This document shows positions 5,315-5,781 of a stretch of DNA of 5,781 bases, one piece after another. A program made the translations under genes and the position numbers. Origin of the DNA: JANNRW01 sp031401815 (lineage in GTDB: Bacteria > Desulfobacterota > Desulfuromonadia > Geobacterales > DSM-12255). The notes under the pieces are model-generated. The model did no database searches. It saw nothing but the letters and a program-made list of their open reading frames with translations, and was not told the DNA's origin. The stretch covers positions 1-5,781 of the forward strand of contig JANNRW010000372.1 of assembly GCA_031401815.1 (NCBI GenBank). Reading direction: 5' to 3'. The stretch's first letter is position 1, and the number at the start of each line of letters is the position of its first letter.

Positions 5315-5781
5315 GTTATTACGGTTGGGCTCCCTATGTACCGGTTTCGGAGCGGCGAGCCAAGGCGAAGAAACAGCTTGAAAAGATGAAGAAGAAAGGG
5401 CTTAAGGTGCAGCCGGTGGAGCTAGCCGGCCGCAAGATCGCTGCTTCCTTCTGGGGCAAGGGGTGGTGCGACCATATGGAGTCGTTCGGCGATTATGCCA
5501 ACCGTCTGCCCCGTGGTCGCAGCTACGTCAGAAACGGTTCGGTCTGCCATCTGGAGATCAAGCCGGGCGGCATCGAGGCGATTGTCAGCGGATCGTCGCT
5601 GTACAATGTATCCATCACCATATTTCCGCTTGCACTGCACAAATGGAAAGCGGTTAAATCGGCCTGTACCGGGAGGATCGGATCGTTGATAGATCTGCTT
5701 CGCGGAAAATTGGATCGAGGTGTCATGGAAGTCGTATCGGATCGAAAAGACGGACTTTTTCCACAGCCGGGCGAGATAAAG
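5311..5781 (+). CDS. SWIM zinc-finger family protein, N-terminal part (runs off the window)
   Basis: 157 codons are visible with no stop. The N-terminal signature of SWIM-family proteins that accompany SNF2 ATPases is clear: YVPVSERRAKAKK (9-21), FWGKGWCDHMESFGDYANRL (47-66), PRGRSYVRNGSV (67-78), IVSGSSLYNVSI (91-102), CTGRIGSLIDLLRGKL (119-134) and GLFPQPGEI (148-156). The zinc-chelating CxC..CxH motif that names the family would lie further downstream and is not seen, so assignment rests on the N-terminal region. The zinc finger is thought to bind DNA or protein. The ATG at 5311 begins with MSYYGWAPYV, typical for the family, and has AGAGGA 10 nt ahead. It is 28 nt after SNF2 and probably shares its transcript. 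Confidence 0.88.
   Translation, partial: MSYYGWAPYVPVSERRAKAKKQLEKMKKKGLKVQPVELAGRKIAASFWGKGWCDHMESFGDYANRLPRGRSYVRNGSVCHLEIKPGGIEAIVSGSSLYNVSITIFPLALHKWKAVKSACTGRIGSLIDLLRGKLDRGVMEVVSDRKDGLFPQPGEIK

Noticed and set aside
5422..5726. Open frames on both strands inside the SWIM gene
   Set aside because: They are shadows of the family-matching frame that starts at 5311 and stays open to the window end.

Overview
The window looks like chromosome from a Gram-negative, probably anaerobic bacterium. The mix of an IS21-like end, UPF0158, DUF2442, MNT/HEPN and an SNF2-SWIM pair is what I would expect in Geobacter/Desulfuromonadales or green sulfur bacteria. That placement rests on general familiarity, not on a marker gene, and is weak.

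Left half (1-2585): an accessory region of mobile-element debris and small toxin-antitoxin (TA) type genes. It opens with six 23-bp repeats that look like the terminal repeat array of an IS21-family element. The array ends at about 141, inside a UPF0158-family gene of which only the last 75 codons remain. Next comes a ribbon-helix-helix antitoxin-like gene (531-818); its 5' neighbour survives at most as a short tail overlapping it by ATGA. A 29-bp tandem duplication with a motif I associate with RAYT/REP-type elements (910-967) abuts the C-terminal stub of a second antitoxin-like gene (968-1087). The gene-free stretch 1088-1413 is mostly a perfect direct-repeat array with nested 35-bp and 65-bp periods. 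It is followed by an intact DUF2442 gene (1414-1695). Converging on that is an intact two-gene minus-strand operon, HEPN then MNT nucleotidyltransferase (2451 down to 1763). Its promoter is good, and a perfect 13-bp palindrome lies between the -35 and -10 boxes.

Right half (2586-5781): a more GC-rich, conventional-looking operon. It encodes a complete 898-aa SNF2-family ATPase and, 28 nt downstream, the first 157 codons of a SWIM zinc-finger-family protein that runs off the window. An 11-codon mini-ORF fills the gap and overlaps both neighbours by ATGA, which suggests translational coupling. SNF2 and SWIM are known to occur together in bacteria, fused or adjacent, and probably act together on DNA or nucleoprotein. 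Their location beside TA modules and IS remains is compatible with, but does not prove, a defence role.

I found no tRNA, rRNA or CRISPR array.
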